Notes under the pieces: generated by a model
The model's input: the letters and a program-made list of their open reading frames with translations, nothing else
Databases searched by the model: none
Told to the model about the DNA's origin: nothing
Shown here: positions 53,500 through 63,659 of the stretch, in pieces
Position numbering within the stretch: the first letter of the stretch is position 1
Layout of the letters: the number at the start of each line of letters is the position of its first letter
Translations under genes and position numbers: made by a program
Source of the DNA: Prorocentrum cordatum
Lineage: Eukaryota > Sar > Dinophyceae > Prorocentrales > Prorocentraceae
NCBI GenBank assembly: GCA_963575745.1
Contig: CAUYUJ010018715.1
Span: 649,699-713,698 of the forward strand
Reading direction: 5' to 3'
Length of the DNA stretch: 64,000 nt

Positions 53500-54560
53500 G
53501 CAGTGCATCCTCCGAGAGAGAGGGGGCCGGCGGCAGGGGGCCAGGCCCTTGCGGAGAACTGCTGGCCCAGGACGGCCCCAGAGGGCCCCAGAACGCTCGC
53601 AGGCGTGGCCCCGAGAGGCTCCAGAGCAGCCCAACGAGGGCCCGAGGCGGCCCAGGAGAGCCCACGTGGCCCACGTGCAGCCCGAGGGCAACCCCGAGGG
53701 GCCCCCTGAGGACGGCCGAGAGGCGCCCACGACGGCGCACGCGGCGCCCCCGAACGAGCCCCGAGACGCCCCCGAGGTTCAAACCAGGGTGGTCTCGCAT
53801 TGGTGTTAGGTCGGGCCTGTCCCCCTACAGGAGGATTTTGGAGGGAACATTTTGAAATACTCAAGACATGCTCATAAAAGATACCCAAAAATATTCAAAA
53901 AAGTAGTCTCCAGACTATTTTTTCACTGTTTGTTTCACTGTTCTTTGATATTCCTCCTGTAGAGGGACAGACTCGACTTAGCATTGGTGGTGTATGACTT
54001 GGGCACGCTCGCCTTCTCGGGCTGCAGAGCGTCCGAGGGGGCCCACATGTCGTCTCAAGGCGGTCCGAACAGAGGGCCCCGGGAGGGGGTCAATACGGCC
54101 AAAGAGGCACCCAAGACAGCCCGAGAGCATCACAAGACTGCCCAATTAGCAATTCGAGCTCAAGAAAACTTTGAGACGCCTCACGCTGGTGACTTTCGGG
54201 TCATAACTCGGGTCTCCGGGGGCCGTTCGGAACGATCCGGGCACCCCCAGAACGCTCTCGACGAGGCGCAGCTGCTAGAACACATGCCGAGGCCGGGAAA
54301 CCGCCGAGAACCGACGATCAGGCCCGAACACCTCGAAGCTCGAACCGTGAAAACCCGTCCCTCCTCACTCCTCCCCTCCCCTCCCCTCCCCCCCTCTCAC
54401 GCGGGCCTCAAGAGCGGCCTCAAGGGCGGCCCCAAGAAGGCCCCACGACAGCCCGAGACCCCAAAGACGGCCCACCGCGGTCCAGAGAAGCCCCACGACG
54501 GCCCAAAGCCGGCCGAACCCCCCAAGACGACCGAGGAACGAAATGCTCAAGACGGCTACC
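53500..54560. repeat. Degenerate AGAGGCCCC/CGAGAGGC repeats with dispersed motifs
   Basis: 53520-53780 and 54040-54550 carry GCCC-GAGGCGGCCC-type words. 53880-53975 holds the dispersed CCAGACTATTTTTTCACTG and ATTCCTCCTGTAGAGGGACA motif, with its complement (CCTACAGGAGGA) at 53825-53842. 54190-54300 is copy 3 of the CTTCGGGCC...AGCTGCTGGA repeat. Confidence 0.5.
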
Positions 54561-55265
54561 ATCTCCCCAGATCCAATGGGACGCATCTACTCTGGCATTG
54601 ACCGTAATGTCGCACTGCAAGAAGTCTGATGGGACCCTCCGAGATGAGGAAGCCCTCCCGACATCCAGTGTCCCAGCCCGAGATGTATCCGCCCCGCGGT
54701 CACCAGCCACTCCGTGCATGGCATACACGGTAGGAGGGGAGGAAGAAACGAAGATGAGCAGAGGAGGACAAGCTGGGATCGTTCGCGTCACATCAGAAGT
54801 ATTATAACTCCCGCCAATCCCTTCCCATTGCGCGGAAACCGTTTCTATTTGCCGGCTAGGGTACCCTGATGCCCAAATCGCAGTTGCCAGACTTGGCACA
54901 TCAATGGCTGCGTAATCGGGGAACGGCGGGGCCTTTCCACACCGGAAGGGGAACGAACGAAGGAACGAACGGACCACCTCAGTGGACCGTTGTCCGGGCC
55001 CGACTGAGGCCAGGTCGGTGAGGTCATTGCCTCATGTAACTGGCACGTATGAAGCCACAGACATGCACAGGAACCGACTGCTAGAACAAGACCAAAAACC
55101 GCTGGGTGCTCAAAATCAGACAAAGAAAACTAAACCTGCATAGCCTATATCTTGGCGAATGTAGACCCCCAGCAGTAAGTTGTTGCACTATAGATGTGTG
55201 AGCTAATTACGTGGTACAAGCTGTGTGGAATACGCGATGTGGTCAAGCACAAAATGGTGCAATCG
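54561..55265. other. No gene recognised
   Basis: Mixed-composition sequence without recognisable domain or repeat partner. Confidence 0.35.
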
Positions 55266-55267
55266 AA

Positions 55268-55540
55268 AGCGGCAACCGGGCGGAAACGCGGCGAAGCCTT
55301 CCAAACTCCAACCGGCGCACGAGGCGGCAACGGGCGACAGCGTGGCGAAGCCTCGCCGAAGCACCCCATCGCACGAGGCGGCCACGAGGCGGCAGCGGGT
55401 GGCCACGTGGCGAAGCCTCGCCAGACCCACCCAGCGCACAAAGGCGGCAACGAGCCTCGGCAAGAGAGCCGCGCAGCGCACGAGGCGGCCACGAGGCGGC
55501 CACGGGCGGCCACGCGGCCCGACCGCTTCCCTGGGCGAGC
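55268..55540 (+). repeat. GCACGAGGCGGCAACGGGCG tandem repeat
   Basis: Four or more units of about 50-65 bp with CGCACGAGGCGGC, CGTGGCGAAGCCTCGCC and CCACC-AGCGCAC. Open frames through it are repeat products. Confidence 0.8.
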
Positions 55541-55699
55541 CACGCGGGACCCCTAAGTGCAAGCACTGTGCGGGGAGCAGCTGGCCCCCAAACGGCGGGC
55601 CCCCAAGCGCGGAATCCCGCGTGGGGTGGCCTGGGCAGAAGGACCAGTGGGCGGGTGAGCACGGGGCGGACGATGACGTAAGGGAGCAGGACAAGGGAC

Positions 55700-55985
55700 G
55701 AGGAGGAGAATGAGGATGATGGGGATGAGGGTGAGGGTCAAAGAGGAGGATGAGGAAAAGGAGTTGGAGGATGAGGAAGAGGAGGAGGAGGAGGAGGAGG
55801 AGGAGGAGGAGGAGGAGAAGGGCCGCGTGGGGTGCCCTGACCAGGTGGACGAGCAGGAGGAGGAGGAGGAGGAGGAGCAGCAGCAGGAGGAGCAGAAGGT
55901 GTGTGTGTGTGCGCTGGATGCGGACGATGATGGGAGCAGGATCAGGAAGGAGCAGGTGGAGGAGGAGCATGCGAGGCAACGTTAG
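55700..55985. repeat. GGA/GAT purine-rich tract
   Basis: GAGGATGAGG then GGA repeats at 55775-55820 and 55853-55900, with a short GT run near 55905. Confidence 0.85.
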
Positions 55986-56029
55986 GGGGGACCAACTCAA
56001 GGGGTGAAACCTCCAGCTGGAATCGGGGA

Positions 56030-56140
56030 TACGTCGACGATAGATCGGCGATAGGCCTCCGACAGCGAGTCCGCACGTTTCTGGGCGGGCTGGGCTGTCG
56101 GGGCTCTATCGGCGACCAGTGGGCGATCGTAGGTCGATGC
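56030..56140. repeat. GCGGGCTGGGCT dispersed repeat
   Basis: Partner of 34440-34570. Confidence 0.5.
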
Positions 56141-56449
56141 AGTCCCCACTGAGCCTATCCCCCCCTAACGTTTACTCTGAGAGCAACACCCAAGCGTACC
56201 AGACCACCGCTCTTGCGGGCGCGCCGCTCAGAGATCAGAGGCCGCTCAGGAACAAGGGTCGACCAAAATAGCGTGTTGCGCATTCGTTTCGTTCTGATGT
56301 ATTTCCAGCGAAAGCGATCCGAGCAATGGATTCAAACAAGCGGTGTGTCATACATCCGAAGTCGTAATTGGCCACTGGTGGGCCCTAGAATGGAAACCAC
56401 ACCAATTTTACCCTGGCGAAAGACCCAACCATATGCACTTGTGAGTGCC

Positions 56450-58015
56450 GCGTTGTGGGTAGCGCTCTCGGTGGAGCTCCCTACGGGGCCACGGTCCTTG
56501 TGAGGGGTGTGCCGAAACGGGCGGGGGGACGCATGCGGACCCTGCCGCTGGGGCCTTCGATGGAGCTCCCTTTGGGGCAACGAACAGAGTGAGGGGCGTG
56601 CCGAAATGGGCGGGAGGACGCATGCGGACCCTGCCGTTGGGCCTTTGGTGGAACTCCCTATGGGGCTACCATCCTGAGGGATGTGCCGAGATTGGCGGGC
56701 GGACGCATGCGGACCCTGCCGCTGGGGCCTTCGGTGGAGCTCCCTATGGGGCAACGATCCTAATGAGAAGTGTGCCGAAAAAGGAGGGCGAACGCATGCG
56801 GACCCTGCCGCTAGGGCCTTTGGTGGAGCTCCCTATGGGTCAACGATCCTCGTGAGGGGAGTGCCGAAATGGGCGGCGGGACGCATGCGGACCCTGCCAC
56901 TGCGGCCTTGGATGGAGCTCCCTATGGGGCCACGAACAGTGTGAGAGGAGTGCCGAAACGGGCGGGGGAACGCATGCGGACCCTGCCGCTGGGGCCGCCA
57001 GTGGAGCCCCCTATGAGGGCACGATACTCGTGAGGGGCGTGCCGAAATGGGCGGTAAGACGCATGCGGACCCTGCCGCTGGGGCCTTCAGTGGAGCCCCC
57101 TACGAGGATACGATCCTGAAGGATGTGCCGAAACGGGCGGAGGGACGCATGCGGACCCTGCCGCTGAGGCCTTCGGTGGAGCTCCCTTTGAGGACACGAT
57201 ACTCGTGAGGGGAGTGCCGAGATGGGCGGGCGGACGCATGCGGACCCTGCTGCTGGGGCCTTCGGTGGAACTCCCTATGGGACAACGATCCTCGTGAGGG
57301 GCCTGTCGAAACGGGCGGGGGGACGCATGCGGACCCTTCCGCTGGGGCCTTCGGTGGGGCTGCCTATGTTGCAACGATCCTCGTGAAAGGTGTGCCGAAA
57401 CGGGCGGGGGGACGCATGCGGACCATGCCGCTGGGGCCTTCGGTGGGGCACCCTATGGGGCCACGATCCTTGTGAAGGGGCGTGCCGATATGGGCGGGGG
57501 GGTGCATGCGGACCATGCCGCTGGGGCCTTCGGTGGAGCTCCCTTTGAGGACACGATCCTCGTGAGGGGAGTGCCGAGATGGGCGGGCGGACGCATGCGG
57601 ACCCTGCCGCTGGGGCCTTCGGTGGAATTCCTATGGGACAACGATTCTCGTGAGGGGCCTGCCGAAACGGGCGGGGGGACGCATGCGGACCCTTCCGCTG
57701 GGGCCTTCGGTGGGGCTGCCTATGGGGCAACGATCCTCGTGAGGGGCCTGCCGAAATGGGCGGGGGGACGCATGCGGACCATGCCGCTGGGGCCTTCGGT
57801 GGGGCTCCCTATGGGGCCACAATCCTTGTGAAGGGGCGTGCCGATATGGGCGGGGGGGTGCATGCGGACCATGCCGCTGGGGCCTTCGGTGGAGCTCCCT
57901 ATGGGGCAACGATCCTCGTGAAGGGTGTGCCGAAGTGGGCGGCGGGACGCATGCGGACGCTGCCACTGGGGCCTTCTGTGGAGCTCCCTACAGGGCCACG
58001 AACCGTCTGAGGGGT
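56450..58015 (+). repeat. Minisatellite array C (88-90 bp unit)
   Basis: About 17 units of GGGGCCTTCGGTGGAGCTCC, CTATGGGGC-ACGATCCTCG, TGAGGGG-GTGCCGAAATGGG, CGGGGGGACGCATGCGGACC. Same GAGCTC and GCATGC core as arrays A and B, with its own spacer. It ends about 185 bp from the RPL17 stop codon. Confidence 0.95.
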
Positions 58016-58039
58016 GTGCCAGAATGGGAGCAGAGGCGA

Positions 58040-58150
58040 AGGATGGGAGGAGGGAGGAGGGGGAGGGGGCAGCGGGAGGAGGAGGAGTGACGCGGTGCGC
58101 TGTCTCTTCAAAACGAGGACCCAACACCACACGATGGTTGGGAACTGAAC
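58040..58150 (+). repeat. Dispersed repeat shared with 21710-21840
   Basis: AGGGGGCAGCGGGAGGAGG, GTGACGCGG, TCTCTTCAAAACGAGGACCCA, about 50 bp downstream of RPL17. Confidence 0.65.
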
Positions 58151-58200
58151 GACCACGACTTAAACGAGTTTGCCAACATAATGTTCTGGTCGACCCCTTC

Positions 58201-58758
58201 TCAGGCCCCCCCTCCGATCTGGAGGCGGCGCTTGGCCATCTGCTTCTTGGTGAATTTCTTCGGCTTCGTCTCCTCAGCAGGTGCCTCCACTGACTCATCC
58301 TTCTCCTCCAGGATCATCTCGATGTGGCACGGGTTCGACATGTACGGCCCGATACGACCGTGGGCCCGGTACGTCTTGCGCCTGCCCTGCTGTGCGGGGT
58401 TCACCTGGATGTGCTTGACGAACAAGTTATCCGTGTCAAGATTCTTGAAGTCGGCGTTGCTCTCGGCGTTCTGGAGCAGGCCCAACAAGATCTTCGCGGA
58501 CTTCACCGGCCACCGGCCCTGCGACATCTTGAACGCCTTCGCCTGGGGGGTGCGCCCGATGCAGCCGGTGTACTTCCTGAAGGGGACGCACTGCTTCTTC
58601 TCGCACACGTCCTGCAGGTACGACTGCGCGGCCTTCAGATTCATGCCCTTGATTGCCTGGGCGGCCTCGTACGTGTTCTTGTAATGGACGCGAAGGTCCA
58701 CGCCCTTGGCCTTGCAGGCCTTGCTGGGATTGGCCGCCTCCCTCGAGTACTTCCCCAT
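58201..58758 (-). CDS. RPL17: 60S ribosomal protein L17 (uL22), intact and intronless
   Basis: A 185-aa protein of the eukaryotic uL22 family, close to the usual ~184 aa. uL22 sits on the large subunit, and its hairpin lines the peptide exit tunnel. Conserved blocks run from end to end: LRVHYKNT-like start of the globular domain ([17 protein letters not shown]), [63 protein letters not shown] and [12 protein letters not shown], then a basic tail ([14 protein letters not shown]). Start ATG is 58758-58756; stop TGA is 58203-58201. No intron and no lesion. A spliced leader copy lies 66 nt upstream, so the gene probably arose by retroposition of its mRNA. No canonical poly(A) signal was seen, as is usual in dinoflagellates. 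Confidence 0.97.
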   Translation of the reverse strand: MGKYSREAANPSKACKAKGVDLRVHYKNTYEAAQAIKGMNLKAAQSYLQDVCEKKQCVPFRKYTGCIGRTPQAKAFKMSQGRWPVKSAKILLGLLQNAESNADFKNLDTDNLFVKHIQVNPAQQGRRKTYRAHGRIGPYMSNPCHIEMILEEKDESVEAPAEETKPKKFTKKQMAKRRLQIGGGA

Positions 58759-58824
58759 CGCGTCCTGACTTGTTGGCCTCTGCTCCCTTTGACCGTGCGT
58801 TCGCGCTTGATGAGCCGCGACAAG

Positions 58825-58846
58825 CTTGAGCCAAAATGGCTACGGC
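58825..58846 (-). other. Genomic relict of the dinoflagellate spliced leader
   Basis: The minus strand from 58846 to 58825 matches the full 22-nt dinoflagellate spliced leader: G as the variable first base, then CCGTAGCC, ATTTTGG and CTCAAG. In dinoflagellates this leader is normally added by trans-splicing and is not part of protein genes. Here it is fixed 66 nt before the RPL17 ATG. A TTTT run immediately upstream (58847-58850 on plus reads AAAA) could be a TTTT-type promoter box, which is inference. Confidence 0.95.
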
Positions 58847-59205
58847 AAAAGGGGATCGGCGACGACAAGGGCGAGGAACGACTCTCATCCAGAAGGGTAG
58901 CCCGCGGTGGGGCGAGAGCGCCGTTCTGAACGACGGGGGCAATGCACCTGTCCTGAAATGTGCCCCATGCTGCAGCTGGAAAACAATTGTCGAATGACCA
59001 ATAGCGGTAAGATCGAAACAAAAACAGAAAACAACGTACCAACATCAGATGGTCGAAAACAATACGCGAAAGAGTTGGGATCACGCTGGCGCAAGATTAG
59101 GGGAGAAAGGGGAGTCGTGGTCATACGGTGCAGTTGCAAAAGGGACGAAGGGGTGTGTGTGTGTGTGGAAACAAAAGAAAAAGAGGGGAGGAACCACGAG
59201 GCAGG
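58847..59205. other. RPL17 upstream region; no other gene recognised
   Basis: No second gene or tandem RPL17 copy. 59150-59166 has a short GT run. Confidence 0.4.
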
Positions 59206-59480
59206 ATCCGTCCACTCCTCCTCCCTCTTCCTGCCTCTTTCCTCCTGCTCCTCCTTCTCCTCCTTCCTCTCCTGACCCTCCGCCCCCCCCTCCATCCACC
59301 TCCTCCTCCTTTTCCTCCTCCTTCTCCTCCTTCTCCTCCTCCTCCTCCTCCTCCTCCTCCCCTTTCGCCCGTTCCTCCCCTTTCGCCCGTTCCTCCCCTT
59401 CCTCCTCCTCCTGCTCCTCCTCCTCCTCCTTTTGCCCATGCTCCCTCCTTCATCCCCTCCTCCTCCTCCTCCTCCGCCCG
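59206..59480. repeat. (CTC)n pyrimidine tract
   Basis: TCCTCC repeats with CCCTTTCGCCCGTTC duplicated at about 59358 and 59378. Confidence 0.9.
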
Positions 59481-59629
59481 ATCCTCCCTTTGCGCGCCTC
59501 CCCTCCCACCTGCCCCACACTGGCAGCAGCGACAGGCCAGGATCTCCCCGCCACGACCCGCCCGCCCGTGCCTGCCGGGGGCCGCCCCCCTCACGCCCCC
59601 GCCCCCCGCCGACTCTTCGCGCGCACGTC

Positions 59630-59985
59630 CGACCGGGGAGGGGGAGGAGGAAGAGGACCCGGAGGAGGAGGGGAGAGGAGGAGGAGGGATGAGGAGGAGG
59701 AGGAGGAGGAGGAAAAGGAGGAGGGAGGAGGAGGAGGAGGAGGAGGAGGAGGAAAAGGAGGAGGAGGAGGAGGAGGAGGAGGGAGGAGGGAGAGGAGGAA
59801 GTATAACACAAATGAGGAACACGAGGAGGAGGAGGATGAAGACTAGGAGGCGGAGGGAGGAGGAGGAGGAGGAGGAAGAGGACATGGAGGAGGAGGAGGA
59901 GGAGGGAGGAGGAGGAGGGAGGAGGAGGAGGAGGAGGAGGAGGAGGAGGAGGAGGAGGAGGAGGAGGAGGAGGGCGGGGAGACGG
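59630..59985. repeat. (GGA)n purine tract
   Basis: About 350 bp of plus-strand purine with few breaks. With the CTC tract at 59206-59480 it forms a large imperfect inverted pair. Confidence 0.95.
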
Positions 59986-60928
59986 AGGGAAAAGACGACC
60001 ACGCCCCCGCGGTCTGGACTCCGGGGCGATCCACGAGAAGAGCTGCCCGCACCCACCGGGTCACGGCCCAGGGGCCCGGCCCGCGAGGCTGTGGACGTGG
60101 CTGTCTTTCCCGCCGACGACGCCCCCACGCCTCCTCGCGAATGCCTGATCGGGCGGGGGTCGTGCCCATTCACAGCCTGACGCAGTGCCGCCCCCGCAGA
60201 GATCCATCCAGCGTGCTGATTTTTTCAATGCAGGGCCCTCGGAAGACCTGGCAAGCCCCTTCCCAGGGCTGCACTTTATAATCCTGGGCCGTTCTCGGGC
60301 AGCAATGTCGCCCCAAGGCGAGGGCCCCCAGAGGCCGAAAACAGAACAAAACGCTCGCATTGCTCTTGCGCCAGTGGTTTGGCAGTCCGGCTCCCCCCTC
60401 CTCGCTCCTCGCCTCCCTCCGAGGCACAGCACTGTCGGCGGCGAACCCTGAGATCTGACGGTGCAGCTTTTTATCCGCGGCCCCCGAGGTCTCGAGACAC
60501 TTCCCCGGGGGCAGATGTCCGCCCTGTGATGCCCTCTGGGTGGCCCTGCGTTGACCACCCTCGACCAGACACCCCCGGGACTCCCAGAGACGACCAAGAT
60601 TACCCCAAGCGTCCTCGATCCTCGGTCCCCCCCCCTCCCCCTCGATCCTTGACTTCCAAGAGGGGATGGCGACCCTCCTGGTGGCGACCACCCCTTGGCA
60701 CTGGCCGGGAGTGAGGGAGCTGGGTCAGGGGAGGAAACCTCGACCTAGAATCGGCGATACGGTGCTGCTAGACCGGTGATAAGCCCCCCTTCGCGAGCCC
60801 GAGCGGCCCAGGAATCGGCGGTACGTGGCTGGTAGATCGGCGACAGGCCCCCTCTGGCGAAGCCACACGGTCCCCGCGGCCACAGGCGGGGTGGCCTACT
60901 GGAGCCCCCAGAGATGAGTGGGCGATTG
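59986..60928. other. No gene recognised
   Basis: GC-rich. 60735-60925 contains GAATCGGCGATAC and TAGATCGGCGACAGGCCCCC units related loosely to 34440-34570. No domain. Confidence 0.4.
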
Positions 60929-62328
60929 TTACCAGCCTCGAACGTATCCCTATCCCTAAGATTGACACGCCAAAAGGCGATCAATCTTAGAGAGAGCTCC
61001 ACCACCGCTTTACTCTGGAAAATTGCCAACCTTTTCCTCCGGAACCCGGGGGTCGCCCCCCCCCCCCTCCGAAAATCCCCCCCCCCCCGCTGGAACCCCT
61101 CCCCCCCCCCCCCTCCCCGGCAAACCCCCCCCCCTCCCCTAACCCTCCCCCCCCCCCCTCCCGCTCGAAAACCGAGGGGGGGTCACTACCAGTTCGAACC
61201 CTCCCCCCCCCCCTCCGGATCCGGAAAACCGAGGGGGGTCACTACCGGTTCGAACCCCTCCCCCCCCCCCCCTACCCTTCGGATCCGGAAAACCGGAGGG
61301 GGTCACTACCGGTTCGAACCCCCCCCCCCCCCCCCCCCCCACTCACCGCCAGCAAACGACTCCCGGTCCCCACCACCGTCCGCATCACATCCCCCACTGG
61401 TGTTCCCAGCACCACTGTCCTCACCACCGCTGTCCCCACTGGTTCCACCACCGCCCCTACTGTCCCCACCAGTGGCCCCACCACTGTCGCACTGTCCCCG
61501 CTGTCCCCAGAACTGTTCCCACCACGGTTCCACTCTCCCCACTGTCTCCACGGCCCCAACCACTGCCCGACTATCCCCACTGTCCCCACTGTCCCACTGA
61601 CTCCTCCGCTGTCCCACTGAGCTGTCCCACTGTTCCCACCACTGTCCCCACTGTCCCCACCACTGTCCCCACTGTACCTCTGTCCCATTGTCCCACCGCC
61701 GTCCTCGCCACCGCCTTCACCACTGTCCCCACCACCATTGTACCCTCCACTGTCCCACTGTTTCCACCTCATTCCCATTGTCCCCACACCACTGTCCCCA
61801 CCACCACCGTCACCACCACTGTCCACTGTCCCCCCCTGTTCCCACCATTGTCCCCACCACTGTCCCCACCACTACCGTCCCCACCACTGTCCCACTGTCC
61901 CACTGTCCCCACCACTGTCCCGCTATCCCCTCACCACTGTCCCCACCAACACCGTCCCCACCACTGTCCGCACCCCCACTCGGTTTTCGAGGGGGGGGGG
62001 GGTTCGAACCGGTAGTGACCCCCCCCGGTTTTCGAGGAGGGGGGGGGGGGGGGGGGTTCGAACCGGTAGTGACCCCCCCCCCCCTTTTCATGATGAGCTG
62101 GGGGGGGGGGGGAGGGGTTCGAACCGGTAGTGACCCCCCCGGTTTTCCGGAGGGGGGGGGGAGGGGTTCGAACCGGTAGTGACCCCCCCCGGTTTTCCGC
62201 CAGCAGCGGTAGGGCACGCTCTTTCCAATCTTAGGGGTTCGCCCTCAAAAAAAAAGAGAATCCCTAAGATTGGCATCGTGATGAGGAGGTGCCCAGCGTG
62301 GGGATAGGGATATGTTCCAGGCTGGTAA
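60929..62328. mobile_element. MITE copy 2, enlarged by a nested insertion
   Basis: The left end TTACCAGCCTCGAACG (then TATCCCTATCCCTAAGAT) and the right end, in reverse complement TTACCAGCCTGGAACA (then TATCCCTATCCC), are inverted repeats matching the 157-bp MITE at 45990-46146. An exact 5-bp duplication GATTG flanks it at 60924-60928 and 62329-62333. Removing the nested element and one copy of its 9-bp duplication leaves 156 bp, essentially the size of the other copy. Confidence 0.92.
60991..62225. mobile_element. 1235-bp element nested in the MITE, 9-bp target duplication
   Basis: It is flanked by the exact direct repeat CAATCTTAG (60982-60990 and 62226-62234), which occurs once at the matching place in the 157-bp MITE. 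Its ends are imperfect inverted repeats: AGAGAGCTCC...ACCGCT against, in complement, GAAAGAGCGTGCCC...ACCGCT. Each arm carries several units of GGGGTCACTACCGGTTCGAA followed by C runs and GGAAAACCG, inverted in the other arm. The middle (about 61345-61970) is a CCACTGTCCCCA minisatellite. No protein recognised. Confidence 0.85.
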
Positions 62329-62362
62329 GATTGGGGGCTCATGGGTTCCCCCTCCGGAGCCT

Positions 62363-62475
62363 AGCCCCTGGTGGTCTTCGGGCCATGCCTCGGGTCTCCG
62401 GCGACCGTTCCTGGCGATGCGGGCACCCCTGGAACTTTGTCGGCAAGGCGCAGCAGCTGGAACGCAGGCCCAACT
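62363..62475 (+). repeat. CTTCGGGCC...AGCTGCTGGAGAGC dispersed repeat, copy 4
   Basis: CTTCGGGCCATGCCTCGGGT, CTCCGGCGACCGTTC, GGCAAGGCGCAGCAGCTGGA. Confidence 0.7.
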
Positions 62476-62574
62476 GTGAGCACTGCTTGGAGCAAACGAG
62501 AATGTCAGAAAAACATCCCCGACCCTCGATTCCGAGAAAACCGTTACCCGGGAGCATAGCACAGGAGAGCCCAG

Positions 62575-62770
62575 AATCGGATCGATAAGTCGGATCAGCG
62601 GTCGAAATGAATCGGATCCACGGACATCGGCAGACCAATGGGGAGAAGTCGCATCGGCGGAAATCGGCAGGCTCGTAAGACCTCCATAGAGAAACCGAAC
62701 TCCTGATCGGAATTCGAAACTGAATCAAAGCCATAATCTATAGAAACTGAATCGAATCGAGCAGACATAA
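62575..62770 (+). repeat. GAATCGG-rich dispersed repeat, copy 2
   Basis: Collinear with 10296-10515: AAGTCGGATCAGCGG, GAATCGGATCCACGG, GCATCGGCGG, AAAGCCATAA, GAATCGAATCGA. Confidence 0.65.
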
Positions 62771-63135
62771 TCAACATGACCCCTGAGCTTGTCCCGGAGG
62801 GGGGGGAGGGGGGTGGGGAGGAGACGGAATCCGTTCCGTTGGAACAAGGAGTGACGACGGACAAACGTGTCCCCCTTTTCCAAATTTCAGAGGGGAGAGG
62901 GGGAGGAATAAGTGAAGGGCGGAAAGACGAATGGGGAGGGGGCGCAGGGTGAAGGTCCAGAAGAACACTTCGGGAGGCGCGCGGCGGGATGAGCGGCGCG
63001 CCCGCTGCCGCGCGCAGCGGGCGCTGCATTGCTCCGCGGAGGGGCGGGGGGCCAGGGGTTCGATCTGCGGGCAAGGCCCTCCCTGCGCGCGGCCGGATGA
63101 TCCTAAGGAGCGCATGCGCCAGCGTCAGCGTTCGG
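62771..63135. other. No gene recognised
   Basis: GC-rich with overlapping open frames, no familiar motif. Confidence 0.35.
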
Positions 63136-63139
63136 TGGT

Positions 63140-63300
63140 CCCGCCTTCTCAGGAAGCTCGGAAGTCCCCCAGCCTTATGAGACGTTTTCCGAGTCTTCCT
63201 TCAAGACACAAAAAACCTATCAGCAGGCTGGAGGCCTTCTGAGAAGCCCCGCCGGCTTCTGAGAATGCTTTCTCCTTTTCATTTCCCCTCCTCGCTCGCC
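63140..63300. repeat. GAGAAGGCCTTCTC dispersed repeat, copy 3
   Basis: Blocks CTTCTCAGGAAGCTCGGAAG, CTGGAGGCCTTCTGAGAAGC, TTTCCCCTCCTCGCTCGCCG. A foldback-family copy follows directly. Confidence 0.65.
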
Positions 63301-63324
63301 GCCGAGCATGGGAACAAACAACAA

Positions 63325-63435
63325 CATGGGCATAAACGTTCGGAGGCCCGCGTGGATTTCTCGGATCGGCGCTGGAACCCCCTGGCGGCGCCTCCGGCGC
63401 CGCCCCTGACGCGCTCCGCGCGCAAGGTAGGGGGC
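63325..63435. repeat. Foldback family copy, left arm only
   Basis: CATAAACGTTCGGAGGCCCG, GATTTCTCGGATCGGCGCTG, GGCGGCGCCTCCGGCGCCGC. The matching right arm was not found. Confidence 0.5.
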
Positions 63436-63489
63436 TCCGGTCGGCGGGGCGAGAGCGAGCCTCTTCCGGTTAATAGCTAGCCCGAGGCG

Positions 63490-63541
<52 letters not shown>

Positions 63542-63562
63542 CGCACACACACACACACGCAA
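63490..63562. repeat. (CA)n microsatellite
   Basis: About 36 CA units with GCAC interruptions near the right end. Confidence 0.97.
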
Positions 63563-63659
63563 ACACTGGGCCCGCTTTTCCCAGCGGCGACTCCGCACCG
63601 CGTCTCGGGGGCAGCCGTGGGGTGCAACGGGGCCGAATTGGGACAGCAGCCGAAAGGGG

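Noticed and set aside
56450-58015. CRISPR-like regular repeats
   Set aside because: Direct tandem arrays without unique spacers, far too long units, and a eukaryotic setting with no cas genes.
58825-58846. A spliced-leader RNA gene
   Set aside because: No GT splice donor follows the leader on the minus strand (CTTGTC follows), and the RPL17 5' UTR continues directly from it.
61180-62190. tRNA genes, because GGTTCGAACC resembles a T-loop
   Set aside because: The motif is part of a repeated unit with poly(C)/poly(G) and no cloverleaf can be drawn around it.
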